Positions 7,406 through 16,154 of a stretch of 64,000 nucleotides of DNA are shown here, piece by piece. The stretch comes from Mycobacterium sp. URHB0044 (GTDB lineage Bacteria > Actinomycetota > Actinomycetes > Mycobacteriales > Mycobacteriaceae): NCBI RefSeq assembly GCF_000620625.1, contig NZ_JIAW01000027.1, positions 1 through 64,000 of the forward strand, read 5' to 3'. The first letter of the stretch is position 1, and every line of letters starts with the position of its first letter. The notes under the pieces were generated by a model that was not told the origin of the DNA, searched no databases, and saw only the letters and a list, made by a program, of their open reading frames with translations. Both the position numbers and the translations under genes were made by a program.

Positions 7406-8764
7406 GTGCAACGACGAATCATGGGCATCGAGACCGAATTCGGTGTGACGTGCACTTTTCACGGTCACCGAAGGCTGAGTCCGGACGAGGTGGCGCGTTA
7501 TCTGTTCCGACGGGTGGTGTCGTGGGGGCGTAGCTCCAACGTGTTCCTCCGCAATGGTGCGCGTCTCTACCTCGACGTCGGGTCCCACCCCGAGTACGCG
7601 ACGGCCGAATGCGACAGCCTGATCCAGTTGGTCACCCATGACCGGGCCGGCGAACGCGTGCTGGAGGATCTGCTGATCGATGCTGAGCAGCGACTCGCGG
7701 ACGAGGGCATCGGCGGCGACATCTACCTGTTCAAGAACAACACCGACTCGGCGGGCAACTCCTACGGCTGCCACGAGAACTACCTGATCGTGCGGGCGGG
7801 GGAGTTCTCCCGAATCTCCGACGTCCTGTTGCCGTTCCTGGTCACGCGCCAGTTGATCTGCGGCGCGGGCAAGGTGCTGCAAACGCCGAAGGCGGCGACG
7901 TTCTGCCTGAGCCAGCGTGCGGAGCACATCTGGGAGGGCGTCTCCAGCGCCACCACCCGCAGCAGGCCCATCATCAACACCCGCGACGAACCGCACGCCG
8001 ACGCCGAGAAGTACCGCAGGCTGCACGTCATCGTCGGGGACTCCAATATGTGCGAGTCCACCACGATGCTCAAGGTCGGCACGGCGGCGCTGGTGCTGGA
8101 GATGATCGAGGCCGGCGTACCGTTCCGCGACTTCTCGTTGGACAACCCGATCCGCGCCATCCGCGAGGTCAGCCACGATCTGACCGGCCGCCGCCCGGTG
8201 CGACTGGCAGGCGGACGGCAAGCCAGCGCACTGGACATTCAGCGCGAGTACTACAGCCGCGCGGTCGAGCATCTACAGACGCGGGAACCCAACGCGCAGA
8301 TAGAGCAGGTCGTCGACCTCTGGGGCCGCCAACTAGATGCGGTCGAGAGCCAGGACTTCGCCAAGGTCGACACCGAGGTCGACTGGGTGATCAAGCGCAA
8401 GCTGTTCCAGCGCTACCAGGATCGCTACGACATGGAACTCTCCGACCCCAAGATCGCGCAGCTGGACCTCGCCTACCACGACATCAAGCGTGGCCGAGGA
8501 GTGTTCGATCTGCTGCAGCGCAAGGGTCTGGCAGCACGCATCACCACCGACGAGGAAATCGAGGCCGCGGTCGACGAACCGCCGCAGACCACCCGCGCCA
8601 AGCTGCGCGGCGAGTTCATCAGCGCCGCGCAGGCCGCTGGCCGCGACTTCACCGTGGACTGGGTGCATCTCAAGCTGAACGATCAAGCGCAGCGAACGGT
8701 GTTGTGCAAGGACCCGTTCCGTGCGGTCGACGAGAGGGTCAAGCGGCTGATCGCGAGCATGTAG
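7406..8764 (+). CDS. pafA: Pup--protein ligase
   Basis: 452 residues, the same length as M. tuberculosis PafA and almost identical in long stretches. It uses ATP to form an isopeptide bond between the C-terminal glutamate of Pup and lysines of proteins destined for the proteasome. Visible features are the N-terminal GIETEFG (Glu9, metal/ATP site), Asp57 in YLDVGSHPEYATAE (catalytic base in the family), FKNNTDSAGNSYGCHENYL, and IINTRDEPHADAEKYRRLHVIVGDSN. I chose GTG 7406 because the protein must begin VQRRIMGIETEFG; a frame open from 7265 adds unrelated sequence. pafB follows 55 bp downstream. pup, prcB and prcA are not in the window. Confidence 0.97.
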   Translation: MQRRIMGIETEFGVTCTFHGHRRLSPDEVARYLFRRVVSWGRSSNVFLRNGARLYLDVGSHPEYATAECDSLIQLVTHDRAGERVLEDLLIDAEQRLADEGIGGDIYLFKNNTDSAGNSYGCHENYLIVRAGEFSRISDVLLPFLVTRQLICGAGKVLQTPKAATFCLSQRAEHIWEGVSSATTRSRPIINTRDEPHADAEKYRRLHVIVGDSNMCESTTMLKVGTAALVLEMIEAGVPFRDFSLDNPIRAIREVSHDLTGRRPVRLAGGRQASALDIQREYYSRAVEHLQTREPNAQIEQVVDLWGRQLDAVESQDFAKVDTEVDWVIKRKLFQRYQDRYDMELSDPKIAQLDLAYHDIKRGRGVFDLLQRKGLAARITTDEEIEAAVDEPPQTTRAKLRGEFISAAQAAGRDFTVDWVHLKLNDQAQRTVLCKDPFRAVDERVKRLIASM

Positions 8765-8819
8765 CGCTTAAGCTTCTCCGGCGGGCAGGAGCGAAGCGAC
8801 TCGGGATTAAGGTTGGGCA

Positions 8820-9809
8820 GTGGGGATCTCCAAAGTCGAGCGCTTGATGAACTTGGTCATCGCACTCCTGTCCACCCGCACGTTCATCACCGCCGAGCGA
8901 ATCCGTGCCACCGTCTATGGCTACGCCGACAGCCCCAGCGACGAGGCGTTCTCGCGCATGTTCGAGCGAGACAAGAACGAGTTGCGCGACCTCGGCATCC
9001 CGTTGGAGACGGGCCGCGTTTCGTCGCTGGACCCGACCGAGGGCTACCGGATCAACCGGGATGCCTACGCGCTGCCGCCGGTGGAGCTGACGGCCGACGA
9101 GGCGGCGGCGGTCGCCGTGGCCACGCAGCTGTGGCAGTCCCCGGAACTCGTCACCGCCACCCAGGGCGCGCTACTCAAGCTGCGCGCCGCGGGCATCGAC
9201 GTCGACACTCCCGAATCCGGTGTCACCATCTCCACGGCCGCCGCCATGCCCGGCGTGCGCGGCTCGGAGGAGGTGCTCGGCATCCTGCTGTCCGCCATCG
9301 ACTCCGGCCAGGCCGTCCAATTCCAGCATCGCCCGTCGCGCAGCGATCCGTACACCACCAGGACGGTCGAGCCGTGGGGTGTGGTGACGCACCGCGGCCG
9401 GTGGTACCTCGTCGGTCACGATCGTGACCGCGACGACGTGCGGACCTTCAGGTTGTCGCGAATCGGGGCGGACGTCGCGACGGTCGGTCCGCGCGGCGCG
9501 GTGCGGCGGCCCGAGGGCGTCGACCTGCGCGAGATCGTGCGCCGCGTGGTGTCCGAGTGGCCGCAGGGTGCGCAGGCCCGGGTGTGGGTGGCCGAGGGCC
9601 GCGCCACCGCGCTGCGACGTCAGTCGACGGTCATGGCGGCACGAACGCTGGCGGGTCGAGCGGGCGACGAGATCGCCATCGACATCGGATGGCACGACCG
9701 GCTGGCCCGCGAGATCGCCGGCTACGGGGCGGACGCCGTGGTGCTCGAGCCGCAGTCGCTGCGTGACGACGTGGTGGCCAGGCATCGTGCTCAGGTGGAG
9801 GGTTCGTGA
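8820..9809 (+). CDS. pafB: PafB, WYL-domain DNA-damage response regulator subunit
   Basis: 329 residues from GTG 8820 (GISKVERLMNLVIALLSTR). An N-terminal winged helix (about 5-65) precedes a WYL domain, with the WYL triplet at 195-197 in HRGRWYLVGHDRD, and a C-terminal WCX-type region. With PafC it forms the PafBC activator, which drives the RecA-independent DNA-damage regulon in mycobacteria with the housekeeping sigma factor. The end overlaps pafC by 4 bp (GTGA), matching the need for equal amounts of the two subunits. It follows pafA, as in other mycobacteria. Confidence 0.95.
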   Translation: MGISKVERLMNLVIALLSTRTFITAERIRATVYGYADSPSDEAFSRMFERDKNELRDLGIPLETGRVSSLDPTEGYRINRDAYALPPVELTADEAAAVAVATQLWQSPELVTATQGALLKLRAAGIDVDTPESGVTISTAAAMPGVRGSEEVLGILLSAIDSGQAVQFQHRPSRSDPYTTRTVEPWGVVTHRGRWYLVGHDRDRDDVRTFRLSRIGADVATVGPRGAVRRPEGVDLREIVRRVVSEWPQGAQARVWVAEGRATALRRQSTVMAARTLAGRAGDEIAIDIGWHDRLAREIAGYGADAVVLEPQSLRDDVVARHRAQVEGS

Positions 9810-10780
9810 GTAGCGTTTCGACCCGGCTGGTCCGGCTGCTGAACATGGTGCCGTACTTCCAAGCCAATCCCAGGATCACGTTCGACGAGGCCGCCACCGA
9901 CCTCGGCGTCAGCGTCAAGCAACTGCGCGAGGATCTCGAACAGTTGTGGATGTGCGGCCTTCCGGGCTACAGCCCCGGTGACCTGATCGACTTCGAGATG
10001 TCCGGCAAGACAATCGAAGTGACCTTCTCGGCAGGCATGGACCATCCGCTGCGGCTGACGTCGCCCGAGGCGACGGGCATCTCGGTCGCGTTGCGGGCTT
10101 TGCTCGACGTGCCGGGCATGGTCGACCCCGAGGCCGCGCGAAGTGCGATCGCCAAGATCGAATCCGCGGCGGGAACGGCCAAGGAAGGTGCAGGGACCGC
10201 TGTCGACGAGCCTGCGCCGGTGGAGAGCCGGGCGGCCGCTGCGGTACGCGCCGCGGTGCGAGACGGCCGCGCGCTGAGCATCGACTACTACTCCGCATCC
10301 CACGACACGCTGTCGACGCGGACCGTGGACCCGATCCGGGTGTTGCTGGTCGCCGACCACAGCTACCTCGAGGCATGGTGTCGCACGGCGGAAGCGGTAC
10401 GGCTGTTCCGGTTCGACCGCATCGTCGACGCGCAGGTGCTGGACGAGCCGTCGGTGCCGCCGGAGCCCGCCGTCGAGGCGGGACCGGACACATCGCTGTT
10501 CGACGCGGATCCGTCGTTGCCGTCGGCGACGCTGCTGATCGATCGGACGGCGGCATGGATGTTCGACTACTACCCGCTGCGCGTCGTGCGTGAGCTGGGC
10601 GACGGTGCGTGCGAAGCGGCCATGACCTTTGCGTCGGAGGAGTGGATGGCGCGGTTCGTGCTGGGATTCGGCGCCGCGGTGCGGGTGCTCGAGCCGCAGT
10701 CGCTTGCCGACCGGGTGCGCGACATCGCCGTGGCGGCGCTGAAGGCCTACGAGGACGGTGACGGCGCCCGCGACGGGTAG
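9806..10780 (+). CDS. pafC: PafC, WYL-domain DNA-damage response regulator subunit
   Basis: 324 residues from GTG 9806, which overlaps the pafB stop in GTGA. The N-terminal winged helix (STRLVRLLNMVPYFQANP... LGVSVKQLREDLEQLW) is followed by a WYL domain whose core reads YLEAWC (187-192) instead of WYL, as is usual in PafC. It is the partner of PafB in the PafBC heterodimer. It lies within the conserved pafABC-tatAC block; tatA starts 30 bp downstream, so cotranscription is likely. Confidence 0.95.
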   Translation: MSSVSTRLVRLLNMVPYFQANPRITFDEAATDLGVSVKQLREDLEQLWMCGLPGYSPGDLIDFEMSGKTIEVTFSAGMDHPLRLTSPEATGISVALRALLDVPGMVDPEAARSAIAKIESAAGTAKEGAGTAVDEPAPVESRAAAAVRAAVRDGRALSIDYYSASHDTLSTRTVDPIRVLLVADHSYLEAWCRTAEAVRLFRFDRIVDAQVLDEPSVPPEPAVEAGPDTSLFDADPSLPSATLLIDRTAAWMFDYYPLRVVRELGDGACEAAMTFASEEWMARFVLGFGAAVRVLEPQSLADRVRDIAVAALKAYEDGDGARDG

Positions 10781-10810
10781 ACTCGGGCGAGACTTCTGGA
10801 GGTGACCGAA

Positions 10811-11065
10811 TTGGGTGGTCTACAACCCTGGCATTGGTTGATCGTGATCGCCGTGTTCGTGCTGTTGTTCGGAGCCAAGAAGCTCCCGGATGCGGCGCGT
10901 TCACTGGGCAAGTCGATGCGCATCTTCAAATCCGAGATCAAGGAGATGCAGGCCGACGGGAAGCCGGAAGGCACCACGCCGCCGACTCAGATCGCCTCGG
11001 AGCGCGTCGACCCGGCCCCGCCGGCCCCCGCGCCGGAGCAGTCGTCCGACAAGCACCCGGCCTGA
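10811..11065 (+). CDS. tatA: Twin-arginine translocase subunit TatA
   Basis: 84 residues. Single N-terminal membrane helix (HWLIVIAVFVLLFGAKKLP), the hinge FGAKKLPDAARSLGKS, an amphipathic helix and a Pro-rich tail. It forms the pore-like part of the Tat translocase for folded proteins. The start is TTG 10811: a strong GGAGG lies at 10798-10802, 8 bases upstream, and the protein then starts MGGLQPWHW like its relatives. The GTG at 10802 overlaps this Shine-Dalgarno and cannot be its start. Confidence 0.93.
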   Translation: MGGLQPWHWLIVIAVFVLLFGAKKLPDAARSLGKSMRIFKSEIKEMQADGKPEGTTPPTQIASERVDPAPPAPAPEQSSDKHPA

Positions 11066-11106
11066 TCAACGCATTCACCGACCGCGACACGCTGTCGCGT
11101 CGCTGA

Positions 11107-12078
11107 GTGGCGCCCGCAGAAGAACCCGTGCAGACCCCCGGAATCCTCAAGAAGCTGAACCCGCGCCGTCGACGGTCGCGGGTCAATCCCGACGGCACCA
11201 TGTCGCTCGTCGACCATCTGCACGAGCTGCGCAACCGGCTGCTCGTCGCGGTGGCGGCGATCGTCGTCACCACGACCGTCGGATTCTTCTGGTACACCCA
11301 TGGCGCTTTCGGACTGCCCAGCCTCGGCGACTGGCTGCGTGGTCCGTACTGCTCGCTGCCGGCGTCGGCGCGGGCCACCATCGCGCCCGACGGGGAATGC
11401 CGACTGCTTGCCACGGCGCCGTTCGACCAGTTCATGCTGCGGCTGAAGGTCGCCCTCGTCGCCGGTGTCGTGATGGCCTGCCCGGTGTGGCTGCATCAGC
11501 TGTGGGCGTTCATCACACCGGGTCTGTACAAGAAGGAGCGCCGGTTCGCATCGGTGTTCGTCGTGTTCGGGGCGGCGCTGTTCATCGGTGGCACCGTGCT
11601 GGCCTACGTGGTGCTGTCGAAGGCGTTGAGCTTCCTGCTCACCGTCGGCAGCGACGTGCAGATCACCGCACTGTCGGGTGACCAATACTTCGGTTTCCTG
11701 ATCAACCTGCTGCTGGTGTTCGGCATCAGCTTCGAGTTCCCGCTGCTGATCATCATGCTGAACCTGGTCGGCATGCTCACCTATGAGCGGCTGAAGAGCT
11801 GGCGGCGCGGGTTGATCATGGGTCTCTTCGTCTTTGCGGCGTTCGCCACCCCCGGCTCGGACCCGTTCTCCATGTTGGCGCTGGCGATGGCGCTGACCGT
11901 GCTGCTGGAGTTCGCCATCCAGGTGGCCAGGATGAACGACCGGCGCAAGGCCCGCCGGGCTGCGCTGGAAGACGTGCCCGACGACGAGGCCGCCCCGATC
12001 GGGACCGCCGAGCCCGTCGAGGCACCCACCGCCGTGCCCACTCCGTCGCGACTGACGGTCGATGACCAAGCCACCTGA
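11107..12078 (+). CDS. tatC: Sec-independent protein translocase subunit TatC
   Basis: 323 residues with six membrane segments; the receptor for twin-arginine signal peptides, acting with TatA. Family marks are MSLVDHLHELRNRLL near residue 31, ATAPFDQFMLRLKVAL, FITPGLYKKERRF, ISFEFPLLIIMLNLVG and FAAFATPGSDPFSM. The start may be GTG 11107 or GTG 11128 (VQTPGILKKLNPRRRRSRVNPDG); the second gives a protein starting like other mycobacterial TatC. The C-terminal tail is acidic and Pro/Ala rich. Its last 17 bp overlap helY. Confidence 0.95.
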   Translation: MAPAEEPVQTPGILKKLNPRRRRSRVNPDGTMSLVDHLHELRNRLLVAVAAIVVTTTVGFFWYTHGAFGLPSLGDWLRGPYCSLPASARATIAPDGECRLLATAPFDQFMLRLKVALVAGVVMACPVWLHQLWAFITPGLYKKERRFASVFVVFGAALFIGGTVLAYVVLSKALSFLLTVGSDVQITALSGDQYFGFLINLLLVFGISFEFPLLIIMLNLVGMLTYERLKSWRRGLIMGLFVFAAFATPGSDPFSMLALAMALTVLLEFAIQVARMNDRRKARRAALEDVPDDEAAPIGTAEPVEAPTAVPTPSRLTVDDQAT

Positions 12079-14827
12079 CCTGCCTGCCGAGCTGACCCGC
12101 TTCGCCGGAGAGCTCCCATTCACCCTCGACGAGTTCCAGCTGCGCGCCTGCACCGCCCTGGAGAACGGCCACGGCGTCCTGGTATGCGCGCCGACAGGGG
12201 CCGGCAAGACCGTGGTCGGCGAATTCGCCGTCCACCTGGCGCTGACGGCGGGCCGAAAGTGCTTCTACACCACACCCATCAAGGCGTTGAGCAACCAGAA
12301 GCACACCGACCTCGTCCGCCGCTACGGCCCTGAGCGCGTCGGGCTGCTCACCGGCGACCAGTCGATCAACGGCGACGCCCCCGTGGTGGTGATGACCACC
12401 GAGGTGTTGCGGAACATGTTGTACGCGAACTCTCATGCCTTGCACGGTCTTTCGCACGTCGTGATGGACGAGGTGCACTTCCTCGCCGACCGGATGCGTG
12501 GCGCGGTGTGGGAGGAGGTGATCCTGCACCTGTCCGAGGACGTGCGGCTGGTCAGCCTGTCGGCGACGGTGAGCAACGCCGAGGAGTTCGGCGGCTGGAT
12601 CCAGACGGTGCGGGGTGACACCACCGTCGTCGTCGACGAGCATCGGCCGGTGCCGCTCTGGCAGCACATGATGGTCGGCAAGCGTCTGTTCGATCTGTTC
12701 GAGGGTGACCAGAGGGCAGACAATCGCGTGCTGGTGGATCGCGAACTGCTGCGGCACATCTCGCTGCGCAAGGAGGCCGACCGGCTGGCCGATTGGCAAC
12801 CAAGGGGACGGGGTCGGCCCGGCCGTCGGGATCAGGGGGGTGGCAGGCCGACCATCTACCGGCCGCCGTCGCGTCCCGACGTGATCGGCACGCTGGACTC
12901 CGAGGGTCTGCTTCCTGCCATCACGTTCGTGTTTTCGCGGGCCGGGTGTGACGCCGCGGTCCGGCAGTGCCTGCGGTCACCGTTGCGGCTCACCAGCGAC
13001 GCCGAACGCGCCCGCATCGCCGAGGTGATCGACCGGCGCTGCGCGGACTTGCCGGAGTCCGATCTCGTCGTACTCGGCTACCACGAATGGCGCGAAGGTC
13101 TGCTCCGTGGTCTCGCGGCCCACCACGCCGGGCTGCTACCGGTGTTCCGTCACACCGTCGAGGAGCTCTTCACCGCCGGTCTGGTGAAGGCCGTGTTCGC
13201 CACCGAGACACTGGCTTTGGGGATCAACATGCCCGCCCGCACCGTCGTGCTGGAGCGGTTGGTGAAGTACAACGGTGAAGAGCATGCGCCGCTGACGCCG
13301 GGGGAGTACACCCAGTTGACCGGCCGGGCTGGGCGTCGGGGCATCGACGTCGAGGGGCACGCCGTCGTGTTGTGGCAACCCAACGACACGTCCGTGGATC
13401 CCGCCGACGTGGCCGGGTTGGCGTCCACCCGCACGTTCCCGTTGCGCAGTTCGTTCGCACCGTCGTACAACATGACGATCAACCTGGTCCAGCACATGGG
13501 ACCGGAACAGGCGCACCGGCTACTGGAGCGGTCCTTCGCCCAGTACCAGGCCGACCGGTCCGTCGTCAGCCTGGTCAAGGGCGTCGCGCGCGGCGAGAAG
13601 ATGCTCGCCGAGATCGCCGACGAACTCGGCGGCAAGGACGCGGCCATCCTGGATTACGCGCGGTTGCGCGCGGCGATCTCCGACCGCGAGCGCGCGCAGT
13701 CCCGCGCGTCCAGGGTGCAGCGCCGCCGCGCCATCAACGACGCGCTGGCCGCATTGCGTCGAGGCGACATCATCAACATCGGTCAGGGCAGGCGCGGCGG
13801 GTTGGCCGTCGTGCTCGAGCCCGCCGACGACAGCGACGAGCCGCGGCCGCTCGTCCTGACCGAACATCGTTGGGCCGGAAGGATTTCCTCGGCCGACTAC
13901 TCGGGCGCTTCGGGGAAGCTGGGTTCGATGACGCTGCCGAAGCGCGTCGAGCATCGCCAACCACGGGTGCGCAGGGACCTCGCCTCAGCGCTGCGGTCTG
14001 CAGCGGCCGGCCTCGACGTGCCGTCGCGAAAGCGAAGCGGCACCGCCGAGGAACCGGACGTCGATCCCGAGTTGGCCGTGCTGCGCGAGCAGATGCGAAA
14101 CCACCGGGGCCACAAGGAGCCCGACAGGGAGGAGCGGGTGCGGACCGCCGAGCGGTATCTGCGCATCGAACGCGACAACGCGCAGATTCAGAAGAAGGTG
14201 GCGTCGGCCACCAACTCGCTGGCCCGGACCTTCGACCGAATCGTGGTGCTGCTCACCGAGCGTGGCTTCATCGAGGAGCACGACGGAAGCCCGGCGGCGA
14301 CCGACGACGGGCGCGTGCTCGCGCGGATCTACAGCGAGAGCGACCTGTTGGTGGCCGAATGCCTGCGCCGCGGCGCGTGGGACGGCCTGCAGGCCGCGGA
14401 GCTCGCGGCGGTGGTCTCGTCCGTGCTGTACGAGTCGCGCGGCGACACGCCCGGTCCGGCACCGGGTGTCGACGCCGTGACCCCGCCGCTGCGGAAGGCA
14501 TTGACCCAGACCCGCAGGCTCTGGACCGAGATCAGGGCCGACGAGCAACGCCACCGGCTGCCGGCAAGCCGTGAACCCGACCCCGGTTTCGTCGCCGCCG
14601 TGCACCGCTGGGCGACGGCTGGTGACCTGACCTCCGCGTTGGCCGCGTCCGACGCCACGGGCAGCGGAACTCCTTTGTCGGCCGGTGATTTCGTGCGCTG
14701 GTGCCGTCAGGTCCTCGACCTGCTGGATCAGGTCCGCATCGCCGCGCCCACACCCGCGTTGCGGGCCGCCGCGAAACGCGCAATCGGGGAGATTCGGCGC
14801 GGCGTCGTGGCAGTTGACGCAGGGTAG
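12062..14827 (+). CDS. helY: ATP-dependent DEVH-box helicase HelY (Ski2/Mtr4-like)
   Basis: 921 residues, superfamily 2. Walker A APTGAGKT at 43-50, TPIKALSNQK (motif Ia), Walker B DEVH at 136-139, SAT at 167-169, then the second RecA domain with HHAGLLPVFR, VFATETLALGINMPA and QLTGRAGRRGID. The C-terminal half (about 500-921) has the helical Ski2-type region with an insert rich in Arg/Lys. Relatives act on RNA during decay or maturation; the mycobacterial role is not settled. ATG 12062 lies inside tatC, so the genes overlap by 17 bp. Conserved neighbour of tatC in mycobacteria. Confidence 0.94.
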   Translation: MTKPPDLPAELTRFAGELPFTLDEFQLRACTALENGHGVLVCAPTGAGKTVVGEFAVHLALTAGRKCFYTTPIKALSNQKHTDLVRRYGPERVGLLTGDQSINGDAPVVVMTTEVLRNMLYANSHALHGLSHVVMDEVHFLADRMRGAVWEEVILHLSEDVRLVSLSATVSNAEEFGGWIQTVRGDTTVVVDEHRPVPLWQHMMVGKRLFDLFEGDQRADNRVLVDRELLRHISLRKEADRLADWQPRGRGRPGRRDQGGGRPTIYRPPSRPDVIGTLDSEGLLPAITFVFSRAGCDAAVRQCLRSPLRLTSDAERARIAEVIDRRCADLPESDLVVLGYHEWREGLLRGLAAHHAGLLPVFRHTVEELFTAGLVKAVFATETLALGINMPARTVVLERLVKYNGEEHAPLTPGEYTQLTGRAGRRGIDVEGHAVVLWQPNDTSVDPADVAGLASTRTFPLRSSFAPSYNMTINLVQHMGPEQAHRLLERSFAQYQADRSVVSLVKGVARGEKMLAEIADELGGKDAAILDYARLRAAISDRERAQSRASRVQRRRAINDALAALRRGDIINIGQGRRGGLAVVLEPADDSDEPRPLVLTEHRWAGRISSADYSGASGKLGSMTLPKRVEHRQPRVRRDLASALRSAAAGLDVPSRKRSGTAEEPDVDPELAVLREQMRNHRGHKEPDREERVRTAERYLRIERDNAQIQKKVASATNSLARTFDRIVVLLTERGFIEEHDGSPAATDDGRVLARIYSESDLLVAECLRRGAWDGLQAAELAAVVSSVLYESRGDTPGPAPGVDAVTPPLRKALTQTRRLWTEIRADEQRHRLPASREPDPGFVAAVHRWATAGDLTSALAASDATGSGTPLSAGDFVRWCRQVLDLLDQVRIAAPTPALRAAAKRAIGEIRRGVVAVDAG

Positions 14828-14876
14828 TGTGGCCCCAGCGCTTCGGTTACAGCGAACGAGCACCAAAGGAGAGACC

Positions 14877-15647
14877 ATGAGCGGACCGCAGGGATCCGAC
14901 CCCACGCAGCCGTGGAGCGGTCAGCCGCCGAGCGATCAGCCGGCGTGGCAGCAGCCGTCGGCGCCCGATCAGCCCACCACCGAGACGCCGGCCTGGGGGG
15001 CGCCGCCCGCATACTCCCCGCCGCAGTACCCGGGCTACCAGCAGCCGGGCCAGCAGCCGCCGACGTACACGCCGCCGCAGTACCCGCAGGGCGACCAGTA
15101 CGGGCAGCAGCCCGCACAGTATGGCCAGCCGGGTCAGTACGGCCAGCCTGGCCAGTACGGGCAACCGGGACAGCCGGGCCAGTACGGGCAGCCCGGTCAG
15201 TACGGCCAGCCCGGACAACCGGGCCAGTACGGCCAGCCGGGTCAGTACGGCCAGCAACCCGGCCAGCAGTTCTCGCCGTACGGCTCGTCGGGCACCGAGG
15301 AGGGTTCCAAGAAGTCGATGGCGCTCATCGGCGGCATCGTCGGCCTACTCGCCGTCATCGTCATCGCCGTGGTCCTGGTGCTCGGCTTCTGGAAGCCCGG
15401 CTTCTTCGTCACCACCAAGCTCGACGTCAACGCGGCGCAGACCGGTGTCGCGAAGATCCTGTCCGACGAGGCCAACGGTTACGGCGCCAAGAACGTCAAG
15501 GACGTCAAGTGCAACGACGGTGCCAGCCCGACCGTGAAGAAGGGTGACACCTTCGACTGCGAGGTGAGCATCGACGGCACCAAGCGTCAGGTCACTGTCA
15601 CCTTCCAGGACGACAACGGCACCTACGAGGTCGGCAGGCCCAAGTAA
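14877..15647 (+). CDS. Pro/Gln/Gly-rich membrane protein with C-terminal DUF4333 domain
   Basis: 256 residues from ATG 14877, preceded by AAAGGAGA at good spacing. Residues 1-140 are low-complexity Pro/Gln/Tyr/Gly, with tandem GQPGQYGQP units. One membrane helix follows (ALIGGIVGLLAVIVIAVVLVLGFW, about 150-173), then an extracytoplasmic DUF4333 domain (LDVNAAQTGVAKIL... KCNDGASPTVKKGDTFDCEV with two cysteines). It corresponds in position to Rv2091c. Upstream frame extension to 14685 runs into helY and is not real. Role unknown; the layout suggests a cytoplasmic disordered tail with a periplasmic sensor or binding domain. Confidence 0.85.
   Translation: MSGPQGSDPTQPWSGQPPSDQPAWQQPSAPDQPTTETPAWGAPPAYSPPQYPGYQQPGQQPPTYTPPQYPQGDQYGQQPAQYGQPGQYGQPGQYGQPGQPGQYGQPGQYGQPGQPGQYGQPGQYGQQPGQQFSPYGSSGTEEGSKKSMALIGGIVGLLAVIVIAVVLVLGFWKPGFFVTTKLDVNAAQTGVAKILSDEANGYGAKNVKDVKCNDGASPTVKKGDTFDCEVSIDGTKRQVTVTFQDDNGTYEVGRPK
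15096..15269 (+). repeat. In-frame tandem repeats encoding QYGQPG units
   Basis: About 174 bp of near-identical 18- and 27-base units (CAGTACGGCCAGCCGGGT type) encode repeated QYGQPG/GQPGQYGQP, residues 74-131 of the DUF4333 protein. Such tracts change length easily by slippage. Confidence 0.8.
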
Positions 15648-15659
15648 CCGGCGTTCCCG

Positions 15660-16154
15660 TCAACGGGAGCAGAGCCCCGCGGCCTTCTCCTCGGCGATGA
15701 TCTGACCCACGGGCTTGCCGAGACGCGCCGCGAACTCGGGGGTGGGCGCCATGACCCAGTGGTCGTCCTCGTAGCGCATCGTCCGATATCGGTCCCCGCC
15801 GGGCATCCGGATGCGCACGGTGGCCTCACCGTCGGCGAAGCTCACTGGCGCGACGCTGATCTTGGGGCCCACCGTCTTGCACGTCTCGTACAACGTCACG
15901 AAGTCCTTCTCGGAGATCGCATCGCGGACGTCGCGGGACATGTTTTGCCAAACGCCGGCGAAGTCGCCCGAGGTGAAGCGGTCGATGTCCGCCTGGGCAG
16001 CGGCGGTGGCCGCCGAAAGCGTCTCCGGCACATCGGGCCCGGAGGCCGCCGTCTTGGCGGTGGCCGAGCCCGCCCGAATGTCTCCGCACGACGGAACCGC
16101 GACCGCCAGGACTACCGCCGCGACGGCGACGACGATCGTTCTCAAGAAATTCAC
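15660..16154 (-). CDS. Predicted lipoprotein
   Basis: 164 residues from GTG 16154. A signal peptide (LRTIVVAVAAVVLAVAV) ends in the lipobox VPSC, with the acylated Cys at 23, so it should sit on the outer face of the membrane. The mature part has an alpha-helical segment (ETLSAATAAAQADIDRFTSGDFAGVW) and a beta-rich half (ISVAPVSFADGEATVRIRM, RYRTMRYEDDHWVMAPTPEF), an NTF2/Rv0-type lipoprotein fold in my reading. The start overlaps the exonuclease stop by 4 bp (GTGA); it is the last gene of a three-gene coupled operon. No specific function can be assigned. Confidence 0.75.
   Translation of the reverse strand: MNFLRTIVVAVAAVVLAVAVPSCGDIRAGSATAKTAASGPDVPETLSAATAAAQADIDRFTSGDFAGVWQNMSRDVRDAISEKDFVTLYETCKTVGPKISVAPVSFADGEATVRIRMPGGDRYRTMRYEDDHWVMAPTPEFAARLGKPVGQIIAEEKAAGLCSR

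Noticed and set aside
15655..15668. TCCCG-TCAA-CGGGA hairpin between convergent genes as terminator
   Set aside because: Stem of only 5 bp and no T-tract; too weak to call.
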